Below, piece after piece: positions 16,800 to 25,219 of a DNA stretch of 64,000 nt. A program made the position numbers and the translations under genes. The notes under the pieces were generated by a model. The model saw only the letters and a list, made by a program, of their open reading frames with translations, was not told where the DNA came from and searched no databases. Positions within the stretch are counted from its first letter, which is position 1, and each line of letters begins with the position of its first letter. The stretch is taken from contig NZ_BJMN01000022.1 of assembly GCF_006539185.1 (NCBI RefSeq), positions 116,122 to 180,121 on the forward strand. The letters are read 5' to 3'. This DNA is from Streptomyces gardneri (lineage in GTDB: Bacteria; Actinomycetota; Actinomycetes; Streptomycetales; Streptomycetaceae).

Positions 16800-17375
16800 C
16801 TACGCGGGGCCCGGGGGTAGGTGGACGGTCATGATCAGGTGACAGGTCTGGGTGCCCATGCCGCGGTAGGTGTGGGTGGTGTCGGCGTCGAAGGTGGCGG
16901 TCTGTCCGGCGGCGACGGGGTATTCGGCGCCGTCGACGACGAGGACCATCTCGCCGGCGGTGACGCTGACGGTCTCGGTCACGCCGGCCTGGTGGGGGTG
17001 GCTGGGGTATTCCTCGCCGGGTTCCAGGGTCCAGCGCCAGACTTCGGTGGCCGCCGGTCCGCTGGTGGTCAGCATGAGCCGGGCCTCGCCGCCGTGCTCG
17101 CCCTTCCACAGGGGCATGACGGTGTCGGCGTCCACTACTCGCACACGCTGTTCGGGGCGGCCTTCCATCAGGGCGGAGACGGAGGCGCCGAGGGTGTCGG
17201 CGAGGCGAACCAGGGTGGCGAAGTTCGGGTTGCCCTGCGCTTTCTCCAGGGCGACGAGGGCTCCCTTGCTGACCTTGGCGCGGCGGCCGAGTTCGTCCAG
17301 GGATAGTCCGGCGCGGGTGCGGGCCGCGCGGACGTTGTGTGCGAGCGTTCGCAGCGCTGCTTCGGTGTCGGTCAT
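16800..17375 (-). CDS. XRE-family regulator with C-terminal cupin domain
   Basis: A 191-residue protein. The N-terminal helix-turn-helix (NVRAARTRAGLSLDELGRRAKVSKGALVALEKAQGNPNFATLVRLADTLG) is joined to a cupin (WRWTLEPGEEYPSHPHQAGVTETVSVTAGEMVLVVDGAEYPVAAGQTATFDADTTHTYRG). Such regulators sense small ligands through the cupin. The ATG at 17375 follows GGAGGGG. It is divergent from the EamA transporter and probably controls it and the two genes after it. Confidence 0.88.
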   Translation of the reverse strand: MTDTEAALRTLAHNVRAARTRAGLSLDELGRRAKVSKGALVALEKAQGNPNFATLVRLADTLGASVSALMEGRPEQRVRVVDADTVMPLWKGEHGGEARLMLTTSGPAATEVWRWTLEPGEEYPSHPHQAGVTETVSVTAGEMVLVVDGAEYPVAAGQTATFDADTTHTYRGMGTQTCHLIMTVHLPPGPA

Positions 17376-17497
17376 CGCTATCACCCCTCCAAGCAGGTGG
17401 GTCACTGCACTGGTCTGCGCGGTCGTTCGGTTGACGACTTACGGTCGGTGCGTTGTACGGTGTAGTCGTTCCATTGATAGTAAGGGATGTACTACCT

Positions 17498-18334
17498 GTG
17501 ATCGCTCTGCTGCTGGCCCTGGGCAGCTCTCTGGCTTATGGATGCGCCGACTTCCTCGGCGGTCTCGGCGCCCGCAAGGCCCACGTCCTGCGCACCGTGA
17601 TGATCGCGGCCCCGGCCTCGCTCGCCGTCGAGCTGCTGCTGTGGCCCTTCCTCGGCGCCTCCTTCGCCCCCGCCACCCTCGCCTGGGGTACGGCCTCCGG
17701 CGTCGCCTCGGCCGCCGCGTTCGCCCTGCTCTACAAGACCCTGGCGATCGGCCCGATGAACGTGTTGTCCCCGATCACCGCGCTCATTTCGGCGATGCTG
17801 CCGGTCGGCGTCGGGCTGGCGCAGGGCGAGCACCTGGGCCTGGCCGGGCTGATCGGCCTGCCGCTGGCACTGGCGGCGGTCGTCCTGGTCAGCGCCGGGC
17901 ACGGCGCTAAGTCGGCCCGCCCCTCGCGGACCGCGCTGCTGCTGGCCTTCGGCGCCGGCGCCGCCATCGCCCTGCAACTGGTCTTCCTGCACCAGGCGCC
18001 CTCCGACAGCGGAGTGGGCCCGCTGATCGTCGGCCGTGCCGTCTCCTCCGCCGCCACCCTGGCCGCGGCCGGAGTGATGTTCCGACACTTGGGCACGGAG
18101 AAGCCCGCGTACCGGATCTCGGCGGCGGCCGGTGTGCTGGACTCGGTGGCCAACCTGCTGTTCCTGCTCGCCGCCCGCAGCGGCGACCTCGCCGTCGTCG
18201 CCGTGATCACCGCCCTGTACCCGGCCAGCACCGTCCTGCTCGCCCGCAGCGTCCTGGCCGAACGCATCCACCGCGGCCAGCTGATCGGCCTGGGCGCCGC
18301 CGCCGTCGCCGTCAGCCTTCTCGCCCTCACCTGA
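17498..18334 (+). CDS. EamA/DMT-superfamily transporter
   Basis: A 278-residue membrane protein with about ten hydrophobic helices in two EamA repeats (first ALLLALGSSLAYGCADFLGG, second around ALLLAFGAGAAIALQLVFL). The GTG at 17498 has AAGGGA upstream. A possible promoter, TTGTAC (17453) then a 17-bp spacer then GATAGT (17476), lies just ahead. DMT proteins export or import amino acids, metabolites or drugs. The first gene of a set regulated by the divergent XRE-cupin protein is a typical place for an exporter. Confidence 0.8.
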   Translation: MIALLLALGSSLAYGCADFLGGLGARKAHVLRTVMIAAPASLAVELLLWPFLGASFAPATLAWGTASGVASAAAFALLYKTLAIGPMNVLSPITALISAMLPVGVGLAQGEHLGLAGLIGLPLALAAVVLVSAGHGAKSARPSRTALLLAFGAGAAIALQLVFLHQAPSDSGVGPLIVGRAVSSAATLAAAGVMFRHLGTEKPAYRISAAAGVLDSVANLLFLLAARSGDLAVVAVITALYPASTVLLARSVLAERIHRGQLIGLGAAAVAVSLLALT

Positions 18335-18362
18335 ACCACCACCCGTACGGAAGGAGCCCGGG

Positions 18363-19011
18363 ATGTTCATCCAGCCCTGGGACGCAGCCCTTGACGACGC
18401 CGAATGGCAGACCTGGATCGCGGCCGGCCACGACTTCGGCATCCTCAGCGTCAACGGCCTGCCTGGCCAGGCCCCGGTCGTCGTGCCCACCCACTTCACC
18501 GTCGACGGCGCCGCCCTGCTGATGCATCTCGCCCGGCCCAACCCCGTCTGGAAGACGATCGAGGCCGACTCGAACGTCACCTTCACTGTCACCAGCGACT
18601 ACGCCTTCATCCCCGGACCCTGGCGTGCCAAGCCCGGCACCGAGCCCACCGACGGTGTCCCCACCAGCTACTACGCCGCCGTGCAGTTCACCTGTCAGGC
18701 CACCATCGTCGACGAACCGCAGGCCAAAGCCGAGCTGCTGCGCCGACAGATGGCCCACTTCCAGCCCAACGGCGACCACGCCCCCATCGACCCCGACCAG
18801 CCCCCCCTACGGGCGGATGCTGCCCGGTATCCGCGGCCTGCGCCTGGACGTCTCTGAGGTCCGCGCGAAGTTCAAGTACGACGACCACAAACCCGCCGAG
18901 CAGCGCACCGACACCGCCCGCCGGCTCACCGAACGGGGCACCGCCCTGGACGCGCCCACCGCCACCCAGCAGCTCCGCCGCCTGGACCGCGTCGGCACCT
19001 GGAAGGCCTGA
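18363..19011 (+). pseudogene. FMN-binding (PaiB-like) protein with a frameshift in a C7 run
   Basis: The first frame (to 18857) encodes a PaiB-like FMN-binding protein: MFIQPWDAAL, VVVPTHFTVDGAALLMHLARPNP and TSYYAAVQFTCQATIVD. At 18801-18807 there is a run of seven C. One base fewer would give DQPPYGRMLPGIRGLRLDVSEVRAKFKYDDHKPAEQR, found in the other frame and ending at 19011. The whole would be about 215 residues, normal for the family. Either the gene is broken, or the run is a sequencing error or phase-variable tract. An AAGGAG precedes the ATG. Family members bind FMN and have been linked to polyamine or protease regulation. Confidence 0.75.
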
Positions 19012-19050
19012 CCGCCCCCGGCCCGCTCACCGAACGGAATTGCTCCCACG

Positions 19051-19758
19051 ATGACCGCCTTCCGCATCAGCCCCGACGTCTCCGACGCCTTCCCCGACAC
19101 CCTCATCGCCGTTGTCACCGCCACCGGCCTGAACGGCCGCGAGCCCTGGCCCCATACCACCGAGGCTCTGGAGGATCTGGAGGCCCAACTCGCCGACGGC
19201 ACCTGGACCCCCGCCGACGAGAGCGACCCGCGCATCGAGGCGTGGCACACCGCCTACCGCTCCTTCGGTACCAATCCCCGCCGCATCCGCCCCAGCGTCG
19301 ACGCCCTCGGCCGCCGCCTGGCGAAGAAGGGCACCCTGCCCCGGATCAACCCGGCCGTCGACTCCTACAACGCTGTCTCCGTCCGCCACGGCCTGCCCGC
19401 CGGAGCCTTCGACCTTGACCACGTCACCGGCGACGCCGAAATCCGCTACGCCGACGGCACCGAGGCCTTCACCCCGCTCGGCGAACCCGACACCGTCGAG
19501 CACCCCAAGCCCGGCGAGATCATCTACACCGACACCACCGATGTCCTCACCCGCCACTGGAACCACCGGGATGCCCACCGCACCCGCGTCACCGAAAACT
19601 CCACCCACGTCGCCTTTGTCCTGGAAACCCTCCACGCCACCCGCGACGGCCACCTCCTGACCACTGCCGCCGACGAATTGCAGGCCCTGCTCACCGAACA
19701 CTCCGCCCAGAGCACCGTCCACTACCTCAGCCCCGCACACCCGCAGGCCACCCTTTGA
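19051..19758 (+). CDS. B3/B4 (PheRS beta-like) domain protein
   Basis: A 235-residue stand-alone B3/B4 domain: FRISPDVSDAFPDTLIAVVTATGLNGR, then RIEAWHTAYRSFGTNPRRIRPSVDALGRRLAKKGTLPRINPAVDSYNAVSVRHGLPAGAFDLDHVTG. The fold comes from the tRNA-editing part of phenylalanyl-tRNA synthetase beta. Free-standing forms may act on aminoacyl-tRNA or free amino acids, but this is not established. It is fourth in the XRE-cupin/EamA/FMN-binding set. Confidence 0.75.
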   Translation: MTAFRISPDVSDAFPDTLIAVVTATGLNGREPWPHTTEALEDLEAQLADGTWTPADESDPRIEAWHTAYRSFGTNPRRIRPSVDALGRRLAKKGTLPRINPAVDSYNAVSVRHGLPAGAFDLDHVTGDAEIRYADGTEAFTPLGEPDTVEHPKPGEIIYTDTTDVLTRHWNHRDAHRTRVTENSTHVAFVLETLHATRDGHLLTTAADELQALLTEHSAQSTVHYLSPAHPQATL

Positions 19759-19821
19759 CACCACGCCCCTGGCATCCCAGTGGCAGCCCAGGCTAAACAG
19801 ACCTCGTTCGGGCCTCGGCGC

Positions 19822-20400
19822 TCACTCCTGGCCACCACCGTCATCGTCCTCGTCCAGCTCCAGCGCGTCCGGATCTCGCAGCGGACGCAGGGCGCCGGCG
19901 GCCGGGGTCGAGGCAGTGAAGCTGTAGCAGCCGAGCAGGTTCAGGTTGCGGTGCTTGAGCGGGGACAGACGGGCGATGTCCTCGTCCCGCAGCTCGTGTC
20001 CCTCGGCGCGGAGCTGGGCGACGGCGGCGTCGATGTACTTCGTCGTCCAGAGCACGATGGCGTTGAGGACCAGGCCGAGTGCGCCGAGCTGGTCCTCCAT
20101 ACCGTCGCGGTATGCCTGGTGGATGGTGCCGCGCTTGCCGTGGCACACGTCCCGGGCGAGCTTGTGGCGGGACTCCTGCACGGTGAGCTGCCGGTTCATC
20201 TGACGCCGGTAGGTGTCGTCCACCGGGTCGACCACCCGCAGCAGGTGCTCGGTCTTGGCGATCCGCCCGTACTCCGCGAACGCCGCCCCGAGCGGCGTCG
20301 GGCGGCCGTCGCGGCCGAACATGCGCAGCAGGTCGTAGGCGCGGACCTGGTTGGTGACCAGGGAACCGGCGACCTCCCTGAAGAAGGGTGTGAGGTCGAC
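19822..20400 (-). mobile_element. tnpA: Tn3-family transposase, C-terminal fragment
   Basis: The minus strand encodes the last 190 or so residues of a Tn3 TnpA: LTPFFREVAGSLVTNQVRAYDLLRMFGRDGRPTPLGAAFAEYGRIAKTEHLLR, then RQLTVQESRHKLARDVCHGKRGTIHQAYRDGMEDQLGALGLVLNAIVLWTTKYIDAA. The reading frame ends at 20400 where IS701-like sequence begins on the other strand. The first 800 or so residues are absent. No terminal inverted repeat or resolvase was seen. Confidence 0.8.
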
Positions 20401-21399
20401 CGGGGTTCAGCGGCAGTACTCGGGAACGGCGGGGCGGACGGAGAACTCCCAGGTCGGAGTCTTCCTTGCCGATGCGGCTCCGTTGGGACGGACACTGATC
20501 GACCGCCGCCTTTGCCTGCCGGCGTCCTGGACGGACGATCGTGAACGGTGTCGGCGGGCCGGCATCGAGGACACGGTCGTCTTCGAGACGAAGGTCGCGA
20601 TGGCCAGGGCGATGGTCCGCCGGGCGATCGCGGAGAAGATCCCGTTCGGGTGGGTGACCGCGGACGCCGGCTACGGCTACTCGAAAAGCTGGCGGACCGA
20701 GCTGGAGCGGGCCGATGTCTTCCATGTCATGGCCACCACCCGGCACGACACCGTCGTCACCCGCTGGGCCATGGACCACCCGGTGCATGACCTGTTCCAC
20801 GACCTGCCCCGGCAGAAGTGGAAGCGCCGCTCGTGCGGCAACGGCTCTCACGGGCCACGGGTCTTCGACTGGGCGAGGGTCGAGGTCCGCCCCTGGCACC
20901 GGGAAGACCGGCGGCACTGGGTGATCGCCCGCCGCAGCGTCCGCCGGCCTGAGGAGATCTCCTACTACATCGCCTACTGCCCCGCCGAGACCACCCTCGA
21001 CCAGCTGATCCGCGTCGCCGGCAGCCGGTGGGCGGTCGAGGAATGCTTCCAGACCGCGAAACAGGAATGCGGCCTGGACGACTACCAGGTCCGCCGCTAC
21101 CCCGGCTGGCACCGCCACATGACCCTGGCCATGGCCGCCCACGCCTGCCTCACCGTCCTGCGGGCCCGCGAGCTCGACACCGGGAAAGCAGAAACGGATC
21201 CTCCGGCCTCGTCCCCCTCAGCCTCCCCGAACTCCGACGCCTGATCCACCGCCGCCCAGCGTCCGTCAACCACGTCCTGCACTGGTCCCACTGGCGACGC
21301 AGACGCCAACACCAAGCCCGCGTCAGCCACTACAAACAACGCGGCCACACACCGCCGGAAACTGCCCAACCATCAGACCAAAGACCGTTGCAGTACTAG
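20378..21399 (+). mobile_element. IS701-family transposase, 5'-truncated and frameshifted
   Basis: The frame starts abruptly at SLKKGVRSTGVQRQYSGTAGRTENSQVGVFLA, which is normally about a third of the way into an IS701 transposase. It continues through TADAGYG (catalytic DDE strand), RYYIAYCPAETTLDQLI-type sequence and AVEECFQTAKQECGLDDYQVR (catalytic Glu region). Around 21200 the frame is lost. LVPLSLPELRRLIHRRPASVNHVLHWSHWRRRRQ then follows in another frame. The copy is dead. It abuts the Tn3 fragment head to head. Confidence 0.8.
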
Positions 21400-21597
21400 A
21401 GCAGCGGCGTAACGTCGCCCGCTCCCAGGGCGTCGAGGAGCGGATGACCACCGCGGTGCACGACGTGCGCGAGCCGCTGGCGCTGCCGGACGCCTCGATG
21501 ACGTGGTCTTCGCGCACATGCTGCTGTGCACGGTGCTGTCAACGGCGGAGACCCACGCTTCGGTCGGCGAGGTCCACCGTGTCCCGCCCCCGCGCCG
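21400..21597 (+). pseudogene. SAM-dependent methyltransferase fragment
   Basis: RNVARSQGVEERMTTAVHDVREPLALPDAS is followed, one frame over, by DDVVFAHMLLCTVLSTAETHASVGEVHRV. Together these match the middle of class I methyltransferases (motifs II-III), normally ending in HRVLRPGG. Both ends and the SAM-binding glycine loop are missing. It is a remnant flanking the IS701 debris. Confidence 0.5.
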
Positions 21598-21804
21598 CCG
21601 GCGGATATCACCGACGACGGCACCGGTCTGCTGTGCGTCACCCTTTTGCTGAGGCTGCGCGCCCGCATTGCCGACACAGCGGCGGGCACGGTCGTCCACG
21701 TCATCGCCACCGACCCCGCCGCCCCGCTCGATCTGCCCGCCTGGTGCCACATGACCGCGTCTCTGACTCAGCGCCCCGTGACAGTCCGATGGCTCCGCAG
21801 TTGA
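21598..21804 (+). pseudogene. TusA/SirA-like sulfurtransferase fragment
   Basis: The reading ADITDDGTGLLCVTLLLRL, then RARIADTAAGTVVHVIATDPAAPLDLPAWCHMTA, matches small TusA-type sulfur carriers (Cys in the GLLC strand). After HMTA the sequence becomes unrelated and stops at 21804. The last strand is therefore lost, and no own start codon with a ribosome site is seen. It was probably coupled to the methyltransferase fragment before it. Confidence 0.5.
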
Positions 21805-21864
21805 CGCCGAGCGGATGGGCGAAGAATCGTCGGCCGAGATGGTGTCGCGTGAGGTCGAGAGGGG

Positions 21865-22323
21865 TCATCGACGAGGGCCTGCTGGAAGGGTGAGGATAGC
21901 GATGACGATCTTTCCGTACTCGGTCTCCTCGACCGACCAGGCGCTGGCGAGGCTGTCCACGATGAACAGGCCGCGCCCGCTGGCAGCCACCGTCCCTTCG
22001 TCAACAGATGAGTTCGAAGGTCGCGCAGGGACGGCAGTGATGTCGGCCCCGCGGTCGACGACGCCCAACGCCGCACCGAACTCGTAGACCTCAACCCTTA
22101 TGAGGACCGCACCGCTGCTGTGCTGGATGGCGTTGGCGATGAGCTCGCTGGCCACCAGCATGGCATCGAAGAGCTGATCCTCCGCCTTGCCGTCCAGGAC
22201 GTCGACCAGGACGGTACGGGCGGCGCGCTGCGGGGTATCGAGTCCGTCGAGCACCACATCACGGTGGATCAACAGGTCTCCGAGGCTCTGGTCATGGACC
22301 AGTTCAGCAGTTGTCGTGGACAT
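21865..22323 (-). CDS. ATP-binding protein of the anti-sigma/HATPase (RsbW-like) type
   Basis: A 152-residue single-domain GHKL ATPase. The N box is MLVASELIANAIQHS, the D/G1 region is LGVVDRGAD, and the G2 region is ASGRGLFIVDSLASAW. Streptomyces encodes many such proteins, generally as kinases or binders of anti-sigma antagonists. The ATG at 22323 follows GAGGAGACGAGG. It lies 26 bp downstream of the APC permease gene, so it is probably third in the nitrilase-permease operon. That is an unusual partner for a transporter. Confidence 0.8.
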   Translation of the reverse strand: MSTTTAELVHDQSLGDLLIHRDVVLDGLDTPQRAARTVLVDVLDGKAEDQLFDAMLVASELIANAIQHSSGAVLIRVEVYEFGAALGVVDRGADITAVPARPSNSSVDEGTVAASGRGLFIVDSLASAWSVEETEYGKIVIAILTLPAGPRR

Positions 22324-22349
22324 CCTCGTCTCCTCACATCGGGAGGGAG

Positions 22350-23720
22350 CTACGCGGTGGCTCTGTCCGTGACCGCGGTGTCGTCGTCGAAGGTCATCTC
22401 CGGTGCGGGTCGGCGGAAGCCCTTGGTCAGGACGGCCAGGTAGACGACGCCGATCGCCAGCCAGACGCCGCCGATCTGGAGTGCGACGTCATCGAGCCTC
22501 GTGAGCAGGTAGAGAGAGACGCCAACGCCGATGGCCGGCATCACCAGGAAGGAGAAGAGGTTGGGGGTGCGGCCGTCTCTGCGCTCTCGGACCAGGTGGG
22601 CGATCACGCAGACGTTCACCAGGGCGAAGCCGAGGAAGGCGCCGAAGTTGATGAACGAGGTGGCTGTGGTCAGGTCGAGTTTCATGGCGATGACACCGGC
22701 GGCCGCGGTCAGCAGCAGGTTCAGGACGGGCGTGCCGGTCTTCCCCGACAGCTTGCCGAAGACGGCCTTGGGCAGTGCGCCGTCGCGTCCCATGACGTAC
22801 ATGAGGCGTGCGGCGGAGGCTTGCAGGGCGATACAGGAGGCGATGGATCCGGCGATGGTGACGAAGTTGATCATCTCGGCGTACGTCTCGCCACCGACCA
22901 GGACCTTCAAGTGGTAGGCGGCCGCGTCGACGTCGACGAACGTCGCGCCGGGGTGAACCAGTTGCATCACGAAGGACAGCACGATGAAGATCGCTCCGGC
23001 GGCGATGACGCAGCCGATGATGCCGCGGCCGATCGTCCTCGCCCCGCCCCTGGCCTCCTCGCCCAGTGTGGAGACGGCGTCGAAGCCGAGGAAGGAGTAC
23101 GCGGCGATGGCAGCGGCCGCAGTGACCGCGCCGATCGAAGTGCCGGAGTTCCACAGAGCGTCCGTGACGGGGGCGGACGAGCCGTGCTTGCCGAGGAAGA
23201 CGACACACAGGGTGGCGAAGAGGACCAGCGACCCCAGAGCAATGAACATCAGGACCTTGTTGACGCGGTCCGCGAGCTTCATGCCGAAGACGTTGATGGC
23301 GGTGGTGATGCCCACCGAGACGATCAGCCAGACCCACTTGGGTATGGCAGGGAACTGGGCGTTGAAGTAGATCGCGGTGATCAGCCAGCCGACCATCGGG
23401 ATGAAGAAGTAGTCGAGCAGCATCGCCCAGCCGGACAGGAAACCGATGCGGCTGTCGAGCATCTTGCGGGCGTAGGTGTAGACCGATCCCGCGCCGGGCA
23501 CAGCGCGTGCCATCTTCGCGTAACTCAGCCCGGTGAGCAGCATCGCGAGGGTGGCGACGGCGAAGGCGGTGGGGGCCACGCCGCCGCTGGTGGCGGCGAC
23601 CACGCCGAACATGGTGACGACGATGCCAGGGGAGATGTAGGCCAGGCCGAACAGGACGACGGAGAAGAGGCTCAGGTCGCCCTTCAGTCTCATGTTGTTC
23701 CCCGTGGTCTCGCTGTTCAT
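22350..23720 (-). CDS. APC-superfamily amino acid/amine permease
   Basis: A 456-residue permease with about twelve membrane helices. The first helix has the APC-type break (LFGLAYISPGIVVTMFG). The second carries LTGLSYAKMARAVPGAGSVYTYARKMLDSRIGFLSGW. AYSFLGFDAVSTLGEEARGGARTIGRGI is the conserved inter-helix segment. Such proteins import amino acids or amines by proton symport or exchange. Its ATG at 23720 overlaps the nitrilase stop (ATGA). Import and hydrolysis are therefore probably linked, in parallel with the ABC/nitrilase operon at 5.8-12 kb. Confidence 0.88.
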   Translation of the reverse strand: MNSETTGNNMRLKGDLSLFSVVLFGLAYISPGIVVTMFGVVAATSGGVAPTAFAVATLAMLLTGLSYAKMARAVPGAGSVYTYARKMLDSRIGFLSGWAMLLDYFFIPMVGWLITAIYFNAQFPAIPKWVWLIVSVGITTAINVFGMKLADRVNKVLMFIALGSLVLFATLCVVFLGKHGSSAPVTDALWNSGTSIGAVTAAAAIAAYSFLGFDAVSTLGEEARGGARTIGRGIIGCVIAAGAIFIVLSFVMQLVHPGATFVDVDAAAYHLKVLVGGETYAEMINFVTIAGSIASCIALQASAARLMYVMGRDGALPKAVFGKLSGKTGTPVLNLLLTAAAGVIAMKLDLTTATSFINFGAFLGFALVNVCVIAHLVRERRDGRTPNLFSFLVMPAIGVGVSLYLLTRLDDVALQIGGVWLAIGVVYLAVLTKGFRRPAPEMTFDDDTAVTDRATA

Positions 23721-24592
23721 CGTGGCTCCTCGGTGGTGGGGGCGGGGTTCCAGGTGGCGGGGTCGATGCGGCCCCCGTACAGCGGGAGGTCGAGGGCTGG
23801 GTCGCCGGGGCGGAATTGGTCCCAGATCCGGTTGAGACCGGCGGTGCCGTAGCGGCGGACGTTGCTGACCTCGTCGAGATCGATCACGTCGGTGAGGGTG
23901 GAGTCGCTGGCATCGACGGTTTCGGCGCGCACCGTGCCCTGGGGGTCGATGACGAGGCTGCGGCCGATCCCGGAGGGGGCAGCGGAATTGACGCTGGCGA
24001 CGAAGACCTGATTGGCGATGGCATTGGCGCGGTTGAGGACGACTTCCTGTGCGCGATCGCTCGTCGGCGTGCGGACCACGTTGACGATCAGCTCGGCGCC
24101 CATCCAGGCCAGATGGCGGGAGATCTCCGGGAACCAGGTGTCGTAGCAGATGGACAGTCCGATGCGGCCGACCCCGGCGAGGTCGACGACCTCGAACCGG
24201 TTGCCGGGTGTGGTCGTCTCGTACGGGCGCCACGGACAGATCTTGCGGTACGCGGCAAGGCGCTCACCCCGTGGCGAATAGACCGGTGTCGTGTTGTGGA
24301 CGCGGTCGCCGTCTCCTCGCTCGTAGACGCTGCCGGGTACCAGCCAGATGCCCAGATCCCCCGCGAGCTCGGCGAAGACCGCGTCGCGTTTGCCGTCGAG
24401 CGGCTCGGCCGCCTGCCCCGGGTCGGCCGGGACGCCGGGGGCGCTCTCGCCGAGGTGCAGTTCGGGGTAGACGACGAGGGCACCGGTTGCGCGTAGTTTC
24501 ACGCGCCGCTCCACGTCGGCGGTAAAGCCCGCGAGGTCGTCGGCCAGGCGGCCGGGCGCCTGGGCGAGGATCAGGGGCAGGGGGCGGGCCAT
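23717..24592 (-). CDS. Carbon-nitrogen hydrolase (nitrilase superfamily), second copy
   Basis: A 291-residue paralogue of the nitrilase at 5792-6697. Triad residues are present: Glu44 in VVYPELHLGES, Lys117 in AYRKICPW and Cys149 in LSICYDTW. The ATG at 24592 starts the conserved first strand (PLPLILAQAPG). An ATG at 24622 would add ten residues and has slightly better upstream purines, so the start is uncertain. The conserved LysR operator lies about 110-160 bp upstream. It is first in an operon with an APC permease and an HATPase protein. Confidence 0.85.
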   Translation of the reverse strand: MARPLPLILAQAPGRLADDLAGFTADVERRVKLRATGALVVYPELHLGESAPGVPADPGQAAEPLDGKRDAVFAELAGDLGIWLVPGSVYERGDGDRVHNTTPVYSPRGERLAAYRKICPWRPYETTTPGNRFEVVDLAGVGRIGLSICYDTWFPEISRHLAWMGAELIVNVVRTPTSDRAQEVVLNRANAIANQVFVASVNSAAPSGIGRSLVIDPQGTVRAETVDASDSTLTDVIDLDEVSNVRRYGTAGLNRIWDQFRPGDPALDLPLYGGRIDPATWNPAPTTEEPR

Positions 24593-24704
24593 GCGAGAAC
24601 ACCAGCCAATCGAAGGATGCATTTTACCCGGAGAAGTCGACGGAGATTCGGGCTCCGATAACCAAAAGTTCCGGTGAAATAAGAATGCGCCCCATCAGCC
24701 ATAG

Positions 24705-24748
24705 CCTCAAATACTTGGAAGGGCTGATTACCATGCCCTTGAGGCATG
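24705..24748. promoter_or_regulatory. Conserved LysR-type operator, copy 2
   Basis: The palindrome CATGCC-CTTGA-GGCATG (24732-24748) and the upstream CCTCAAATACTTG block (from 24705) reproduce the operator at 12130-12173 with identical 27-bp spacing. It lies between the second nitrilase and a broken LysR gene, matching the arrangement at 12 kb. Confidence 0.65.
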
Positions 24749-24798
24749 AAGGTGCCATGCTTCCCGCGCCTCCCGAGGGACTACCCCCACGGAGATCC

Positions 24799-25122
24799 GA
24801 GTGCTGCGCTCATTCCTGAGCATTGTGGAGACCGTTCCGCCACCAAGGCTGCCGAGGCGGTCCGCGTCGCCCTGCCCTCGCTGTCGCGCCAACTGCACAG
24901 TTGGTGAAGGGCCTCAAAGCTGACGATCTTCGACCACGGCGGCTGGCCAGCACTTCCTTCCCCTGGCCCGCGCCCCGGCCGCCCGTGCGGACACCACCGA
25001 GGCCGCAGTCGATGCACTGACCGCCGGCCGTGCCACGCGGATCACCGCGGTGGCGCCGCCCATCACCATCACCGGCATGATCACGCCGTTCCTGGCCACC
25101 TGGGGTCCGGGCGCACCCGCCT
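24799..25122 (+). pseudogene. LysR-family regulator remnant
   Basis: Pieces in two frames match the intact LysR protein at 12189: IRVLRSFLSIVE, then AVRVALPSLSRQL, then HFLPLARAPAARADTTEAAVDALTAGRATRITAVAPPITITGMITPFLATWGPGAP. The alignment covers only the first 115 or so residues and needs frameshifts. The effector domain is missing. The second operon has thus lost its own divergent regulator. Confidence 0.7.
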
Positions 25123-25219
25123 CACCATACCGAAGAGTAACGGCTAGATCGCATAGTGTAATCGGTAACGATCTCAGCGCACACCTTGCGTCACGGCTCG
25201 TAACCTCTAGCCTCCGTGC

